Shown in pieces: positions 10,524 through 18,587 of a stretch of 64,000 nucleotides of DNA. The position numbers and the translations under genes were made by a program. The stretch is from CAYSCZ01 sp964429655 (GTDB lineage Bacteria > Bacteroidota > Bacteroidia > Cytophagales > Cyclobacteriaceae). The DNA is taken from contig CAYSCZ010000001.1 in NCBI GenBank assembly GCA_964429655.1, forward strand, positions 62,001-126,000, given 5' to 3'. Under the pieces are notes generated by a model, which worked only from the letters and a program-made list of their open reading frames with translations, had not been told where the DNA came from and searched no databases. Every line of letters starts with the position of its first letter. Positions within the stretch are counted from its first letter, which is position 1.

Positions 10524-11369
10524 TTAATTTTTTCGAAATAACATACAAGACCAATTATTTCGATGGGAAGATTTTAAATCAATGAATCCCTTTTTATTAG
10601 CTTCTTTCAATATCAAATGTTCATCTTCTTGATAAAAACCACTCAATAGCATCAAGCCATGTAATTTGAGCATACGATAATATTGCTGCATCTCTTTTAG
10701 ATGGGTGTTTCTATTGATATTTGCTAAAATTATATCAATATCTTCTGAAAGAGTGATCTCATCCAGGTCTTCATCAAATAATTTGATATGTTCACAATTA
10801 TTATTCGAAAAATTTTCTTTACTGTTTTGTACACCCCAGGGGTTTATTTCAGAGGCATAGATTTTTTTGGCGCCTAACTGGCTTGATACAATTGCGAGGA
10901 TGCCTGTTCCTGTGCCTATATCAAAAATAATTTTTTCTTTAAGATCTAATGCTAGTTGCTCTTTTACCATTAAATAAGTTGTAGCATGATGCCCTGTGCC
11001 AAAAGACATCTTTGGATTGATTAATACCTTAAAAGGATAATCTTTATCTATTTTGTGGAAAGAGGCATGGATAAGACATTGATCCTCAACAATAATTGGT
11101 TGATAATTTTCTTCCCATTCTTCGTTCCAGTTTGCATTTTTTACTTTCTTGAAAACAAATTTTAATTTCAGGGAATCTTTTAAACCCTCAAGAAAATTTT
11201 CAATATTTTCTACATCAAGTTCCCTTACCAATCCATAACATGATAAACCTTCATCAATCTCTTCAAATGTGTTGAAATTATAGTCTGCTAACCAGGCAAT
11301 CAGGATTTCTCTTGTATCACCATTGCAAGATATCTTAAGTTCTAGATATTCATCTTCTATTGATTGCAT
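10524..11369 (-). CDS. prmA: Ribosomal protein L11 methyltransferase
   Basis: SAM-dependent methyltransferase that methylates ribosomal protein L11. It has 281 residues, near the family norm. The linker motif FGTGHHATT (123-131) leads into the SAM-binding motif FDIGTGTGILAI (149-160), and the ANINRN motif (216-221) is the PrmA version of the catalytic N-I-N signature. The N-terminal ~100 residues form the divergent L11-recognition domain usual in Bacteroidota. The gene starts inside the last codons of the upstream small gene (13-base overlap), which indicates translational coupling in the tpiA-prmA group. Confidence 0.93.
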   Translation of the reverse strand: MQSIEDEYLELKISCNGDTREILIAWLADYNFNTFEEIDEGLSCYGLVRELDVENIENFLEGLKDSLKLKFVFKKVKNANWNEEWEENYQPIIVEDQCLIHASFHKIDKDYPFKVLINPKMSFGTGHHATTYLMVKEQLALDLKEKIIFDIGTGTGILAIVSSQLGAKKIYASEINPWGVQNSKENFSNNNCEHIKLFDEDLDEITLSEDIDIILANINRNTHLKEMQQYYRMLKLHGLMLLSGFYQEDEHLILKEANKKGFIDLKSSHRNNWSCMLFRKN

Positions 11370-11701
11370 CCGGCAAATGACTCATAATCCGTAAAAAAAA
11401 CAGAAAAGTCAGCATTATATTTAGAGTCGCTAAAATAAATTCTGTAATCGGCCAGGTTTCTATCTTCAGTATAAAACCACTTTCCTGTCTTATTAGCATA
11501 CAATCGGTTACTTTCTTCAAATAATATGGCATCAGCGAACGTTTCAGAATCGGTTTCATAAACTGTGTAGTGGGCCTGACTTTCGTATTCTTCTATGTAA
11601 ATAACACCGTAAACTTTGCAAAAAGGATTGGTTACCTGTTTTTCAGGACTCAGGATCGATACCCAAGTGATGAATACTAAGCAGTAAAAGATTGAGTTCA
11701 T
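11357..11701 (-). CDS. Small secreted or membrane-anchored DUF6150-like protein
   Basis: A 114-residue protein with a hydrophobic N-terminus (MNSIFYCLVFITWVSIL) that could be a signal peptide or anchor, followed by about 90 residues rich in Tyr, Phe and Glu. The C-terminal run ADFSVFFTDYESFAGC and the FADAILFEESNRLYANKTG segment resemble the DUF6150 family as I remember it from Bacteroidota; the function is unknown. The start codon follows the tpiA stop with no spacer, and the 3' end overlaps prmA by 13 bases. This packing suggests a real, coupled gene and not a chance frame. Confidence 0.75.
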   Translation of the reverse strand: MNSIFYCLVFITWVSILSPEKQVTNPFCKVYGVIYIEEYESQAHYTVYETDSETFADAILFEESNRLYANKTGKWFYTEDRNLADYRIYFSDSKYNADFSVFFTDYESFAGCNQ

Positions 11702-12454
11702 TTAAGCATTTATTATATCCAAGAAATCATTGGTCTTCAATGATGCACCACCAATAAGCCCTCCATCAACGTCTTCTTGCTTAACCAAATCTTTTGCATT
11801 ACCGGGTTTCATACTACCGCCATATAGTATTCGGACATTTTCTGATAACTCACCACCCATATTTTCTTTGATCTTATTTCGAATAAATGCATGCATTTCC
11901 TGGGCTTGTGCAGGAGTTGCTGTTTTACCCGTACCGATAGCCCAAATAGGTTCATATGCGATGATCACCTTAGAAAAATCCTCTTTAGAAAGTTTAAATA
12001 AAGTCTCATTTAATTGCTTTGAGACATACTCAAAATGTGATCCCTCTTCCCTGATTTCGAGTGGTTCGCCAATACAAAATATCGGGATAAGATTATTTTC
12101 GAACGACTTTTGCAGTTTTTTTAATAAAATTTCAGAGGTGTCATTAAAGTATTGTCTCCTTTCACTGTGACCTAAAATAACATAATTTGCACCAGTTGAT
12201 CTAACCATAGCTGCAGAAATCTCTCCGGTGTAGGCACCGTTATCAAATTGGCTGCAGTTTTGTGCACCGAAAGCTATGGATGTGCCACTTAAAATATCAT
12301 TTACACTTGATAGATGAATGAAAGGGGAGCATAATACAATATCTTTATCAATAGATTTTCCATCCAGCGCATCTCGGATTTCCATGGCTAAGGAAATGCC
12401 GTCCTCTAATGATTTGTTCATTTTCCAATTTCCGGCAATTACTTGTTTTCTCAT
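11702..12454 (-). CDS. tpiA: Triosephosphate isomerase
   Basis: Glycolytic and gluconeogenic isomerase interconverting dihydroxyacetone phosphate and glyceraldehyde 3-phosphate. It has 250 residues, the usual length. The active site is complete: N9 and K11 in GNWKMN, catalytic H96 in LGHSERR, general base E168 in AYEPIWAIGTG, and the phosphate-binding loop ILYGGSMKPGN. It is 4 bases downstream of uvrA and directly abuts the DUF6150-like gene, so it belongs to the uvrA operon. Confidence 0.98.
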   Translation of the reverse strand: MRKQVIAGNWKMNKSLEDGISLAMEIRDALDGKSIDKDIVLCSPFIHLSSVNDILSGTSIAFGAQNCSQFDNGAYTGEISAAMVRSTGANYVILGHSERRQYFNDTSEILLKKLQKSFENNLIPIFCIGEPLEIREEGSHFEYVSKQLNETLFKLSKEDFSKVIIAYEPIWAIGTGKTATPAQAQEMHAFIRNKIKENMGGELSENVRILYGGSMKPGNAKDLVKQEDVDGGLIGGASLKTNDFLDIINA

Positions 12455-12458
12455 AATA

Positions 12459-15254
12459 TCATAATTTTTGTTGAAGGTATTGAGCAGTATAATTGTTTTT
12501 CATTTCTATCATAGCTTCAGGTGTGCCTGTAAAGCAAACTTCTCCACCTTCAAGTCCACCTTCAGGCCCTAAATCAATAATCCAGTCAGCACATTTAATG
12601 ATTTCCATATTATGTTCTATAATAATAACTGAATTCCCTTGATCTATCAATGCATTTATTGCTTTTAATAGTTTGTTAATATCATGAAAATGTAATCCGG
12701 TAGTTGGCTCATCAAAAATAAACAGTGTATGATCCTTTTTTGGGCTGGCATGACCAAGAAATGAGGCTAGTTTCACCCTTTGTGCTTCTCCTCCACTCAA
12801 TGAATTGGATGATTGACCTAGTGTGATGTAGCCAAGCCCAACATCATAAAGGGGCCTAAGCTTATTAATAATACTTTTTTCACCGGCAAAAAACTCCATG
12901 CTATCCTCGACAGTCATATTTAAAACATCTGCTATATTTTTACTATTGTAGCTTACTTCTAGTATCTCACTTTTAAACCTGCTTCCCACACAATTTTCAC
13001 AGGTTAAGTAAAGATCTGCCATGAACTGCATTTCTATTTTTGTTTCACCTTCTCCATTGCAAACTTCACATCTTCCGCCATCCACATTAAAAGAGAAGAA
13101 AGCAGGTTTATAGCCACGATTTTTAGCAAGTTCCTGGTTAGCAAATAAGTTTCTGATCAAATCGTAAGCTTTTATATAGGTAACAGGATTTGATCGTGAA
13201 CTTTTACCGATTGGATTTTGATCTACCATTTCGATATGGGAAATTTTTTTATAGTCGCCCTCCAGTTTTTCAAATTTTCCAGTAGATTCAGAAATGGTCC
13301 CTAATATTTTTCCGATCGCAGGATGAATTATTTTCCGTACCAGTGTTGATTTCCCCGAACCGCTGACACCAGTTATAACGGACAATACACCAAGAGGTAT
13401 TTCTACATCAATATTTTTAAGATTGTTTTCACTTGCCCCTTTGATTTTTATTGAATTAATCCATTTCCTTCTTTTTGTGGGTAATTCAATTTCATCTTTT
13501 TTATTTAAGTACCTGGCAGTATAACTTTTTCTTTCCTCCCGAATGGCATTCCAGTCGCCCTGAAATACCAACTGACCCCCATTAGTACCAGCACCTGGTC
13601 CTATGTCGATAATTTGGTCAGCAGCTTTCATAACTTCTTCTTCATGTTCAACCACAATTACCGTATTCCCGATTTTCTGGAGTTTTTTTAAAACGTTGAC
13701 CAGCCTGCCGGTATCTCTTGGGTGTAAACCAATGCTGGGCTCATCCAAAATATACATAGAACCAACCAATGAGCTACCCAGGGAGGTTGCAAGTTTTATA
13801 CGTTGATATTCACCCCCTGATAATGAGGAGGTAAGTCTGTTAAGGGTTAGATATCCCAGGCCTACATTTTGTAAGAAATATAATCTGTTTTTTATTTCAT
13901 CAATTATTCTTTTGCTTACCTTAACCTGATATGGCTCAATATTTAGGTTATCAATGAAATCGGACAGACCATTTATTGGCATTAAAACGAGGTCGATGAT
14001 GGATTTTCCATCAATCTTTACATAAGAAGCGTCCCTTCTTAATCTGGTTCCCTTACATTCAGGGCAAACGGTTCTACCCCGGTATCTGGATATCAAAACT
14101 CTGTATTGTATTTTGTGGGATTTTCTTTCAAGGTACTTAAAGAATGCGTTTATGCCCTTGAAATATTCGTTCCCCTCCCATAAAAGGTTTTTATGTTCTT
14201 CGGACAGATCTTTGAATGGTTTGTGAATAGGAAAATCAAACCGAATACCATTTTTAATTAATGGTTCCAGCCATGCGTACATTGTATCACTTCTCCATGG
14301 GGCTATGGCACCTTCATAAACAGAAAGATTTTTATCAGGGATAACAAGGTCTGGGTCAATGCCCAATATTTTCCCAAAACCTTCACATCGTCTACATGCA
14401 CCATAAGGGTTGTTAAAGCTGAAAAAATTTAATGTTGGCACTTCGAATTCAATACCATCCTCCTCAAACCGGTCAGAAAAGTGCCTGTTCATTTTCCCGG
14501 GGATTACAATTTCACATTCACCATGCCCTTCAAAAAAAGCAGTTTCGATAGAATCTGATATTCGGTATTGATTTTCCTCATCTTTTCTGGCAGTTACCCG
14601 ATCAATTAAAATATCAATACTTACATGTTTAAGTGTATCATTGTCGATATGATCTTCTATTTCAAGGAGTTCATCATTTAGATATATTCTTGTGTAACCT
14701 TTGGCTAACAAAATCTTGAACTCCTCAGTAACCGATCTCCCATTTTGAGTTAATAGGGGACATCTAATAATTGCTTTTGTATTTTCTGGATATGAAAGCA
14801 ACCAATTTACAACATCACTTACAGTATCTTTTTTCACAATTTTCCCGCTAAGGGGTGAATATGTTACCCCTATCCTGGCAAATAATAATTTCAGATAATC
14901 GTAAATTTCAGTGGTAGTTCCCACAGTTGAACGTGGGTTTTTGATGGTAACCTTTTGTTCTATGGCAATCGCCGGTGACACTCCCTTTATGTAATCAACC
15001 TCAGGTTTTTCCATTCTGTCCATAAACTGACGGACATAACTGCTAAGGCTTTCTACATATTTTCGCTGGCCTTCAGCAAATAAAGTATCAAATGCTAATG
15101 AAGATTTTCCGGAACCGGATAATCCAGTAATTACTACCAATTTGTTTCTCGGAATCACCACATCAAGATTTTTTAGATTGTTAACCTTTGCACCTTTGAT
15201 GATAATGTTGTGCCTGGGATCCCGGTCTTCAATGGATAAATTGTTATTATTCAT
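12459..15254 (-). CDS. uvrA: Excinuclease ABC subunit A
   Basis: DNA-damage sensor of nucleotide excision repair, 931 residues, full length. Two ABC ATPase modules are visible: Walker A GLSGSGKSSLAF at about 44-55 and GVSGSGKSTLV in the second half, with signature motifs SLSGGEYQR and SLSGGEAQR. Zinc-binding cysteine pairs appear as CRRCEG, CPECKGTR, CEVCNGEG and CENCVG. The start at 15254 leaves a 166-base divergent gap to the sigma-factor gene. It is the first gene of the minus-strand series that runs down to the M20 dipeptidase. Confidence 0.98.
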   Translation of the reverse strand: MNNNNLSIEDRDPRHNIIIKGAKVNNLKNLDVVIPRNKLVVITGLSGSGKSSLAFDTLFAEGQRKYVESLSSYVRQFMDRMEKPEVDYIKGVSPAIAIEQKVTIKNPRSTVGTTTEIYDYLKLLFARIGVTYSPLSGKIVKKDTVSDVVNWLLSYPENTKAIIRCPLLTQNGRSVTEEFKILLAKGYTRIYLNDELLEIEDHIDNDTLKHVSIDILIDRVTARKDEENQYRISDSIETAFFEGHGECEIVIPGKMNRHFSDRFEEDGIEFEVPTLNFFSFNNPYGACRRCEGFGKILGIDPDLVIPDKNLSVYEGAIAPWRSDTMYAWLEPLIKNGIRFDFPIHKPFKDLSEEHKNLLWEGNEYFKGINAFFKYLERKSHKIQYRVLISRYRGRTVCPECKGTRLRRDASYVKIDGKSIIDLVLMPINGLSDFIDNLNIEPYQVKVSKRIIDEIKNRLYFLQNVGLGYLTLNRLTSSLSGGEYQRIKLATSLGSSLVGSMYILDEPSIGLHPRDTGRLVNVLKKLQKIGNTVIVVEHEEEVMKAADQIIDIGPGAGTNGGQLVFQGDWNAIREERKSYTARYLNKKDEIELPTKRRKWINSIKIKGASENNLKNIDVEIPLGVLSVITGVSGSGKSTLVRKIIHPAIGKILGTISESTGKFEKLEGDYKKISHIEMVDQNPIGKSSRSNPVTYIKAYDLIRNLFANQELAKNRGYKPAFFSFNVDGGRCEVCNGEGETKIEMQFMADLYLTCENCVGSRFKSEILEVSYNSKNIADVLNMTVEDSMEFFAGEKSIINKLRPLYDVGLGYITLGQSSNSLSGGEAQRVKLASFLGHASPKKDHTLFIFDEPTTGLHFHDINKLLKAINALIDQGNSVIIIEHNMEIIKCADWIIDLGPEGGLEGGEVCFTGTPEAMIEMKNNYTAQYLQQKL

Positions 15255-15318
15255 AAAATGCCTTAAAGGTAAATTTTTACTTTGTTAGATAATTTTTAAA
15301 ATAAAGTAAGGAACACTT

Positions 15319-15350
15319 TTTGTTATAATTCAATGATTTAAATAGTTTTG
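15319..15350 (+). promoter_or_regulatory. Candidate housekeeping promoter for the ECF sigma gene
   Basis: TTTG at 15319-15322, a 20-base spacer, then TAGTTTTG at 15343-15350. Both elements match the Bacteroidota primary-sigma consensus (TTTG and TAnnTTTG) at near-ideal spacing. Transcription would begin about 65 bases upstream of the sigma gene start at 15421. This is the best-matching promoter I found in the window. Confidence 0.55.
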
Positions 15351-15420
15351 ATCATCTAATTTTTAAAAATAATCTTAACAATATGATATAGACCTCTACG
15401 TTAATCAATCAACTATCGAA

Positions 15421-16020
15421 ATGAATAACAAAAAAATGAGTGATAGAAAATTATTATCACTTTACAAAAATGGAAACGAAGAGGCCTTCGAGGAATTGCT
15501 TAACAAGCACAAAAACAGGGTATTCACTACAATTTACTTGATTGTCAAAGATCAATACATTGCGGAAGATTTATTACAGGAAACTTTCATCAAAGCAATT
15601 AACACCATAAATTCAGGGCGCTACAATGAGGAAGGTAAATTTCTGCCCTGGATACTTAGAATAGCTCATAATCTTGCGATCGATTATTTTAGAAAAGAAA
15701 AGCGCTATCCGACCATAGTTATGGAAGATGGCAGTAATTTATTCAATAGGCTTGAATTCTCTGAAGAATCATCAGAGTCTGCGCAAGTCAAAAAAGACAC
15801 ATACGCAACCTTAAAACATTTTATCCAAGAACTGCCTGAATCCCAGAAAGAGGTACTTATCATGCGGCACTACATGCAAATGAGCTTTCAGGATATTGCT
15901 GAAGCTACAGGTGTAAGTATCAACACAGCATTGGGTAGAATGAGATATGCGCTTATCAACCTGAGAAAAAAAATGGAAAATACAGATATCGCCTATGACA
16001 AAAACCTTTACAGAAGATGA
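15421..16020 (+). CDS. ECF-type RNA polymerase sigma factor
   Basis: 199-residue sigma-70 family factor with only regions 2 and 4. Region 2 contains the DQYIAEDLLQETFIKA helix and the core/-10 recognition segment GKFLPWILRIAHNLAIDYFR. Region 4 is the helix-turn-helix MSFQDIAEATGVSINTALGR. The insertion-like NSGRYNEEGKF before region 2.3 resembles the P. gingivalis SigP-type branch that I recall from the type IX secretion regulon; that link is inference. The 3' end overlaps the next small gene by 26 bases. A strong candidate promoter lies upstream. Confidence 0.93.
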   Translation: MNNKKMSDRKLLSLYKNGNEEAFEELLNKHKNRVFTTIYLIVKDQYIAEDLLQETFIKAINTINSGRYNEEGKFLPWILRIAHNLAIDYFRKEKRYPTIVMEDGSNLFNRLEFSEESSESAQVKKDTYATLKHFIQELPESQKEVLIMRHYMQMSFQDIAEATGVSINTALGRMRYALINLRKKMENTDIAYDKNLYRR

Positions 16021-16228
16021 CCTTATCCGATTTATTTATGGTGAAACTTTAGAAAAAGAAAATATCTTAATTAAAGAGGAACTGGCCACAAATTTTAGAC
16101 TAAGGGAAGAATATATTGAAATGATTTCCCTATTAAATAATCTTGACAGACTGCAGCGTACCCCCTCAAATGTTGTAATCCAAAATATTATGGATTATGC
16201 GAGGATGCAAAATTCGATAAGAAGGTAA
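15995..16228 (+). CDS. Small protein overlapping the sigma gene, possible anti-sigma-like N-domain
   Basis: 77 residues, acidic and helical, with no membrane segment. It begins 26 bases before the end of the ECF sigma gene, in another frame, which is strong evidence of coupled translation. The start TFTEDDLIRFIYGETLEKE resembles the short N-terminal sequences of Bacteroidota anti-sigma factors (an EDDLIRFIYGE-type opening), but the transmembrane and periplasmic parts of a usual anti-sigma protein are missing. It may be a soluble regulator of the sigma factor. Function unproven. Confidence 0.7.
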   Translation: MTKTFTEDDLIRFIYGETLEKENILIKEELATNFRLREEYIEMISLLNNLDRLQRTPSNVVIQNIMDYARMQNSIRR

Positions 16229-16244
16229 TTTATTTACTTCATGG

Positions 16245-16907
16245 ATGCTTAGAATAGAAAGGTTCAAGAAGTTTATAACTTATTTTAGTGAGAACTTCCC
16301 AGAACCAAAAACGGAATTAAACTATAATTCGCCATTCGAATTATTGGTTGCGGTTGTATTGAGTGCGCAATGCACAGATAAAAGGGTGAATATAGTTACT
16401 TCAACTCTTTTTAAATATTTCCCCACACCCGAACACGTAGCCTCCTCAAGTTTTGATGAATTATTTCCTTACATTAAGAGCATATCTTATCCAAATAACA
16501 AAACCAAACATCTTTTAGCCCTTAGTAAAATACTGGTAGAGGAATTTAATGGTGAAGTGCCCGAACAAGCAGATCAATTGATTAAGCTGCCCGGAGTTGG
16601 CAGAAAAACTGCTAATGTGATCATGTCTGTATTGCATAAACAACCAATGCTTGCAGTGGACACGCATGTTTTTAGAGTTTCAAAACGGTTAGGTTTAGTT
16701 AATCAAAACTCAAAAACACCTTTAGAGGTTGAAAAACAATTGGTCCGGTATATTCCTAAAGGATTAATTCCCAAAGCCCATCACTGGTTGATTTTGCATG
16801 GAAGGTACGTTTGTATGGCCAGGAAACCGGTTTGTAATAAATGTAAAATCAATGAATTTTGCAGGTTTTATGAAAAGTCATTTAAGAAAAATCCCCGGGA
16901 TAATTAA
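16245..16907 (+). CDS. nth: Endonuclease III
   Basis: Base-excision repair DNA glycosylase/AP lyase for oxidised pyrimidines, 220 residues. The helix-hairpin-helix LPGVGRKTANV carries catalytic K121, and D139 sits in AVDTHVFR, matching the known E. coli pair. The C-terminal 4Fe-4S ligands C190, C197, C200 and C206 have the standard C-x6-C-x2-C-x5-C spacing. It follows the 77-residue gene by 16 bases. Its stop codon overlaps the gldB stop on the other strand. Confidence 0.97.
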   Translation: MLRIERFKKFITYFSENFPEPKTELNYNSPFELLVAVVLSAQCTDKRVNIVTSTLFKYFPTPEHVASSSFDELFPYIKSISYPNNKTKHLLALSKILVEEFNGEVPEQADQLIKLPGVGRKTANVIMSVLHKQPMLAVDTHVFRVSKRLGLVNQNSKTPLEVEKQLVRYIPKGLIPKAHHWLILHGRYVCMARKPVCNKCKINEFCRFYEKSFKKNPRDN

Positions 16908-17911
16908 CCAGGTTTAAAGTTTGATGCCCTAAATATTAGTTGTGCATCTTTTTGTGACATCAGTTCTGCTAAAGAAACATCAGGATTTCTATCCATGTAC
17001 GCTTTTACGATCAACCAACCCAACCATCTTCCTATCCTTCCGGGGCATTTTTCTCCAATTTCATAAACGTTCGGTCGTTCCCCTATATATTTATTTTTAA
17101 TAAAATGATTGGTTTCAAATAGCAATTCATTCTCAATAAAATGAGCCCAAATTACATCGACATTATCATTTATATCATCCATTGTAACACTTGAATAACC
17201 GATTATTAGTGAATCGGGGGTGCAGGGAAGCATCATGCTTGTGAAAAAATAGTTTTTCCCATAACCAATCATTTCATTGAGTAGGGTATTGTCACCATAG
17301 TTTGTAAGGTTGATATTATTGGCAAGAAAATTAAATACAATTGGAACAAGATTCTCTTCCCTATACCGGTCCATAATATATCCGGGAATATCATTGGGCA
17401 TGTAAGTACCTTGCTTTCCAAGATAATAATCAAGGCCTATAACTACCAAAGAATCTGATATCAGCAGATCTTTATAGAAACCAGTAAAAATGGTTTTAAT
17501 TTTGGGGATGTCAGCTGTGGGGAAATAATATTTCAGGTTTTTGAATCCGGTAGAAAATTGAGACTTGATGTGGTTCAGGCTTCCAAATCTGTTATTAATT
17601 TCCACTATTAAGGTATCTTTAACATGTACATCGTTTAGCAATGCATATAACCTGTTGATCAGTAAGCTATCATGAGGATATTCTTTAGAATCAAGAAAGT
17701 ATCGCTTTACGGATTTGTATTTATTTAATAATTCATTTAGCTCATTTTTTGAATCTATCTGTGCCAGTTTTTGGTCGAGCCTGATTATATCAATGTTGAC
17801 TTCGACAGCATTATTTGTGGGTTGGTAACGGCATTTTTTCTCATCTTCACCACAAGAAGAAAATGTCCATAAAAATATTACCAATAATATATAAGGGGCT
17901 AACGTTTTCAT
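16904..17911 (-). CDS. gldB: Gliding motility lipoprotein GldB
   Basis: Lipoprotein required for gliding in Bacteroidota, 335 residues from the ATG at 17911. That start gives a clean lipoprotein signal (MKTLAPYILLVIFLW then FSSC, Cys20); a longer frame exists upstream but would overlap the divergent barrel gene and places the signal internally. The body contains the family features EVNIDIIRLDQKL near the mature N-terminus, GDNTLLNEMIGYGKNYFF, and the C-terminal CPGRIGRWLGWLIVKAYM. In Flavobacterium gldB is followed by gldC; here it is followed tail to tail by nth and no gldC is visible. Confidence 0.88.
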   Translation of the reverse strand: MKTLAPYILLVIFLWTFSSCGEDEKKCRYQPTNNAVEVNIDIIRLDQKLAQIDSKNELNELLNKYKSVKRYFLDSKEYPHDSLLINRLYALLNDVHVKDTLIVEINNRFGSLNHIKSQFSTGFKNLKYYFPTADIPKIKTIFTGFYKDLLISDSLVVIGLDYYLGKQGTYMPNDIPGYIMDRYREENLVPIVFNFLANNINLTNYGDNTLLNEMIGYGKNYFFTSMMLPCTPDSLIIGYSSVTMDDINDNVDVIWAHFIENELLFETNHFIKNKYIGERPNVYEIGEKCPGRIGRWLGWLIVKAYMDRNPDVSLAELMSQKDAQLIFRASNFKPG

Positions 17912-17951
17912 AAAGCGTTTAAAATAAGTTGCAAAAGTATTTAAATTGCTG

Positions 17952-18587
17952 ATGATGAAGAAGCATACCCTAATCCTGATTTTTGTTTCACTGGTGGGCA
18001 CACTTTCAGCACAATCCAAGTTGGCTATTCAGTTTTCACCTGCAATTTCTTTAAATAGGAACGAACTAATCTCTGATTCATTGGATGTGGATACCGATGG
18101 TATAGGAGGAAGGTTTATGTTAGGATTGGTTTGGGACATACCTATATCTGATAATTATTTTTTTAGTAGCGGCATTTATTACACACCCAAGAGAGTAGCA
18201 TTTGGGATATCATCAGAAGACAATCAAAACAGCTTAATAAATGAATCATACAACCTGCAATATATTCAGATACCAATAAGCCTGAAGCTCTTTACAAATG
18301 AATTGGTTACTGACCTGAGCCCTTATGTTCATTTGGGGTCTTTAATTGATGTAAAGGTTCATGATGAACCAGCTGAAGAAGATTTTAATGCAATTTCAGG
18401 TATTAAACCCTTCGATGTTTCATTGATGATTGGTATCGGAATTGAATATAGGTTAGGGGTAAATACAGTATTGTATTCCTCCCTGATATATAACCGGGGG
18501 ATGCTGAATGTTATAGATGGGTCGTCTATTAATGATCTTTCTGTCAAAAACGACTTGCTTTATCTTGGATTCGGTGTAAAGTTTTAA
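17952..18587 (+). CDS. Outer-membrane beta-barrel protein
   Basis: About 211 residues with a signal peptide (MKKHTLILIFVSLVGTLSAQ) and alternating-residue strands ending in the aromatic C-terminus YLGFGVKF, as in the small porin-like OMP_b-brl family of Bacteroidota. Predicted location is the outer membrane. Two adjacent ATGs (17952 and 17955) are possible starts. The gene is divergent from gldB with only 40 bases between start codons, and its 3' end overlaps the RNase G stop by 4 bases. The role is unknown; proximity to gldB may be incidental. Confidence 0.85.
   Translation: MMKKHTLILIFVSLVGTLSAQSKLAIQFSPAISLNRNELISDSLDVDTDGIGGRFMLGLVWDIPISDNYFFSSGIYYTPKRVAFGISSEDNQNSLINESYNLQYIQIPISLKLFTNELVTDLSPYVHLGSLIDVKVHDEPAEEDFNAISGIKPFDVSLMIGIGIEYRLGVNTVLYSSLIYNRGMLNVIDGSSINDLSVKNDLLYLGFGVKF

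Noticed and set aside
11730..12170. 146-codon open frame on the plus strand
   Set aside because: Fully antisense to tpiA, whose active-site motifs are all intact; an artefact of codon composition.
17912..18019. N-terminal extension of gldB by 36 residues
   Set aside because: It would put the lipoprotein signal inside the protein and overlap the divergent beta-barrel gene; the internal ATG at 17911 gives a proper signal.
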